64,000 nt of DNA, from assembly GCA_963693285.1 (NCBI GenBank), contig OY848917.1:35103245-35167244 (forward strand), in the 5' to 3' direction. The notes under the pieces were generated by a model, which searched no databases, was not told the origin of the DNA, and saw only the letters and a program-made list of their open reading frames with translations. The DNA comes from Xestospongia muta. Lineage: Eukaryota > Porifera > Demospongiae > Haplosclerida > Petrosiidae. A program made the position numbers and the translations under genes. Below, in pieces: positions 60,701-64,000 of the stretch (its first letter is position 1; each line of letters starts with the position of its first letter).

Positions 60701-63700
60701 ATTCATACTATACTACATCACACTTACCCACTATTATATTTTAAACAACACATTCAGATGACAAGTAATCACACCAACATAAATGGAAAAACAAAACAAT
60801 AGAGTAAACAAAATAACAACACATTCAATATACTATAAATTCATACTACATTATATCAAAATTACATCCTATTATATTGTAAAGGACACATTCAGATGAC
60901 AAGTAATAACAGCAACATAAATGTGGAAACAAAAACCAATACTCTAAACAAAATCACAACAAAACATTCAATATGCTCAAAATTCATACTAGGCTATAGC
61001 TATAAAATGCTTAAAATATACCTAAAAATTAAACCTGGCAAGTAGATTCAAGCATCAATGTCATATTACAAACAGCTAAGGTTAACAAGATTCATTGCTG
61101 ATATACAAATCAGCTGTTACAGAATGTACTTTAATGTCATTTGTCGATTTCATAAGCAGCAAATACAAAATAGTTAATTAAAACTGCAAAAGCAGATACA
61201 CATAGTTACCATACAATCCAAAACAATTATAGTACAGGCTCCAAAGATTCTCATGCAAGGCATTAAAAATCATCAAAATCAATAAAAACAATAGGGTAAA
61301 TACAATAACAGCATCCTATTCAAAGCACTTAGAATTCATACTATACTATATCACACTTACCGACTATTATAATTTAAACAATACATTCAGATGACAAGTA
61401 ATCACACCAACATAAATAGAAAAACAAAACAATAGAGTAAACAAAAAAACAACAACACATTCAATATACTTGGAATTCATACTACATTATATCAAAATTA
61501 CATCCTATTATATTGTAAAGGACATATTCAGATGACAAGTAATAACAGCAACATAAATGTGGAAACAAAAACCAATACTCTAAACAAAATCACAACAACA
61601 CATTCAATAGGCTCAGAATTCATAATAGGCTATAGCTATAAAATGATTAAAATATATCTAAAAAATAAACTTGGCAAGAAGATTCAAGCATCAATGTCAT
61701 ATTACAAACAGTTAATGTTAAGAAGATTCATTGCTGATATAAGAAATCAGCTGTTACAGAATGTACTTTAATGTCATTTGTCGATTTCATAAGCAGCAAA
61801 TACAAAATAGTTAATTAAACCTGCAAAAGCAGATACACATAGTTACCATACAATCTAAAACAATTATAGTACAGGCTCCAAAGATTCTCATGCAAGGCAT
61901 TAAAAATCATCAACATCAATAAAAACAATAGGGTAAATACAATAACAACATCCTATTCAAAGCACTTAGAATTCATACTATACTATATCACACTTACCGA
62001 CTATTATATTTTAAACAATACATTCAGATGACAAGTAATCACACCAACATAAATAGAAAAACAAAACAATAGAGTAAACAAAAAAACAACAACACATTCA
62101 ATATACTTGGAATTCATACTACATTATATCAAAATTACATCATATTATATTGTAAAGGACATATTCAGATGACAAGTAATAACAGCAACATAAATGTGGA
62201 AACAAAAACCAATACTCTAAACAAAATCACAACAACACATTCAATAGGCTCAGAATTCATAATAGGCTATAGCTATAAAATGATTAAAATATATCTAAAA
62301 AATAAACTTGGCAAGAAGATTCAAGCATCAATGTCATATTACAAACAGTTAATGTTAAGAAGATTCATTGCTGATATAAGAAATCAGCTATTATAGAATG
62401 CACTTTAATGACATTTGTTGATCTCATAAGCAGCAAATACAATATAATCAATACATTTGCAAAAGCAGATACACATAGTTACCATACAATCCAAAATAAT
62501 TATAGTATAGTCTCCAAAGCTTCTCATGCAAAGCATTAAAAACAATTAACGTCAATAAAAACAATATGGTAAATACAATAACAACATCCTATTAAAAACA
62601 CTTAGAATTCATACTATACTACATCACACTTACCCACTATTATATTTTAAACAACACATTCAGATGACAAGTAATCACACCAACATAAATGGAAAAACAA
62701 AACAATAAAGTAAACAAAATAACAACAAGACATTCAATATACTTGGAATTCATACTACATTATATCAAAATTACATCCTATTATATTGTAAAGGAAATAT
62801 TCAGATGACAAGTAAAAACAGCAACATAAATGTGGAAACAAAAACCAATACTCTAAACAAAATCACAACAAAACATTCAATATGCTCAAAATTCATAATA
62901 GGCTATAGCTATAAAATGCTTAAAATATACCTAAAAATTAAACCTGGCAAGTAGATTCAAGCATCAATGTCATATTACAAACAGCTAAGGTTAACAAGAT
63001 TCATTGCTGATATACAAATCAGCTGTTACAGAATGTACTTTAATGTCATTTGTCGATTTCATAAGCAGCAAATACAAAATAGTTAATTAAAACTGCAAAA
63101 GCAGATACACATAGTTACCATACAATCCAAAACAATTATAGTACAGGCTCCAAAGATTCTCATGCAAGGCATTAAAAATCATCAACATCAATAAAAACAA
63201 TAGGGTAAATACAATAACAACATCCTATTCAAAGCACTTAGAATTCATACTATACTATATCACACTTACCGACTATTATATTTTAAACAATACATTCAGA
63301 TGACAAGTAATCACACCAACATAAATAGAAAAACAAAACAATAGAGTAAACAAAATAACAACAACACATTCAATATACTTGGAATTCATACTACATTATA
63401 TCAAAATTACATCCTATTATATTGTAAAGGACATATTCAGATGACAAGTAATAACAGCAACATAAATGTGGAAACAAAAACCAATACTCTAAACAAAATC
63501 ACAACAACACATTCAATAGGCTCAGAATTCATAATAGGCTATAGCTATAAAATGATTAAAATATATCTAAAAAATAAACTTGGCAAGAAGATTCAAGCAT
63601 CAATGTCATATTACAAACAGTTAATGTTAAGAAGATTCATTGCTGATATAAGAAATCAGCTATTATAGAATGCACTTTAATGTTATTTGTTGATCTCATA

Positions 63701-64000
63701 AGCAGCAAATACAATATAATCAATACATTTGCAAAAGCAGATACACATAGTTACCATACAATCCAAAATAATTATAGTATAGTCTCCAAAGCTTCTCATG
63801 CAAAGCATTAAAAACAATTAACGTCAATAAAAACAATATGGTAAATACAATAACAACATCCTATTAAAAACACTTAGAATTCATACTATACTATATCACA
63901 CTTACCGACTATTATATTTTAAACAACACATTCAAGTACACACCATACATGTAATCAGACCAACATAAATGGAAAAACAACAAAAATAGAGTAAACAAAA
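57740..64000. repeat. Intronic satellite array 6, 1.27-kb dimeric higher-order repeat
   Basis: Two monomer types alternate. Type alpha (homologous points about 58351, 59625, 60898, 62806) and type beta (58991, 60263, 61532, 62169, 63441) each measure about 636 bp, giving a dimer of about 1272 bp that is nearly identical from copy to copy. The order is broken once (beta at 61532 followed by beta at 62169). The array runs off the right edge, so its length is unknown. The last ~60 bases (from about 63930) diverge slightly from the consensus. Confidence 0.93.

Noticed and set aside
14023..63668. Recurrent 60-94-codon plus-strand ORFs starting MTSNNSNINVETKTNTLNKI, up to about 25 copies, looking like a protein family.
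   Set aside because: They are the same stretch of the satellite monomer repeated in each copy, antisense to the host gene, and end at varied points because of indels. There is no domain, no codon bias beyond AT richness, and no conserved stop. The similarity is explained by tandem duplication.
13740..64000. CRISPR-like array: regular repeats with spacers.
   Set aside because: The monomers are ~635 bp, eukaryotic in context, continuous without unique spacers, and lie in introns of an ankyrin gene.

Overview
The window looks like a metazoan nuclear genome, most likely a demosponge (Amphimedon-like). That is an inference from four things: strong AT richness, very short introns (44 and 50 bp) inside transposon genes, ankyrin/Roc-COR/Death genes of a kind known to be expanded in sponges, and gypsy, Harbinger and pogo/Tigger relics. 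No database could be searched.

Region 1 (about 1-12,300) is a transposon graveyard. It holds a decayed Ty3/gypsy pol (about 740-2260), a 185-bp MITE with an 8-bp target duplication (2471-2655), a broken PIF/Harbinger element with its usual convergent gene pair (about 3008-5405), and a 3.6-kb pogo-like element (5701-9322). The pogo-like element has 83-bp inverted repeats, an apparent 9-bp target duplication and a second, spliced AT-hook + PHD-finger gene. A more eroded pogo-like transposase lies at about 11,040-12,290.

Region 2 (12,485-28,180, minus strand) holds seven ankyrin exons of exactly 99 bp. Each encodes one 33-residue ankyrin repeat and all are phase 0. Two exon types alternate (called A and B here). 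They are separated by long introns filled with a tandem repeat of about 635 bp. No start, Roc, Death or other core was found for this gene.

Region 3 (28,829-34,144) is AT-rich and largely featureless, apart from a Gln/Glu-rich coiled-coil relic near 33.5 kb. It separates two genes.

Region 4 (34,145-56,875 and beyond the right edge, minus strand) is the main gene. Reading 5' to 3' (right to left) it has seven single-repeat ankyrin exons (B, A, B, A, A and two unique ones), then a 2061-bp exon with a last ankyrin repeat fused to a Roc GTPase and COR region. An 85-bp exon, a Death-domain exon and a last exon with a single C-terminal membrane helix follow. The first exons lie outside the window. 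Its introns carry a segmental duplication, a 481-bp Tigger derivative with an empty-site control in the sister copy, a HIRAN-containing chimeric insertion, an inverted fragment of the gene's own Roc/COR exon, and large satellite arrays. The array at 57.7-64 kb is organised as a 1.27-kb dimeric higher-order repeat.

The main biological story is an ankyrin gene that appears to grow by duplicating exon-satellite blocks. Each 99-bp phase-0 exon can be added or lost without shifting the frame, and the intronic satellite offers homology for unequal exchange.
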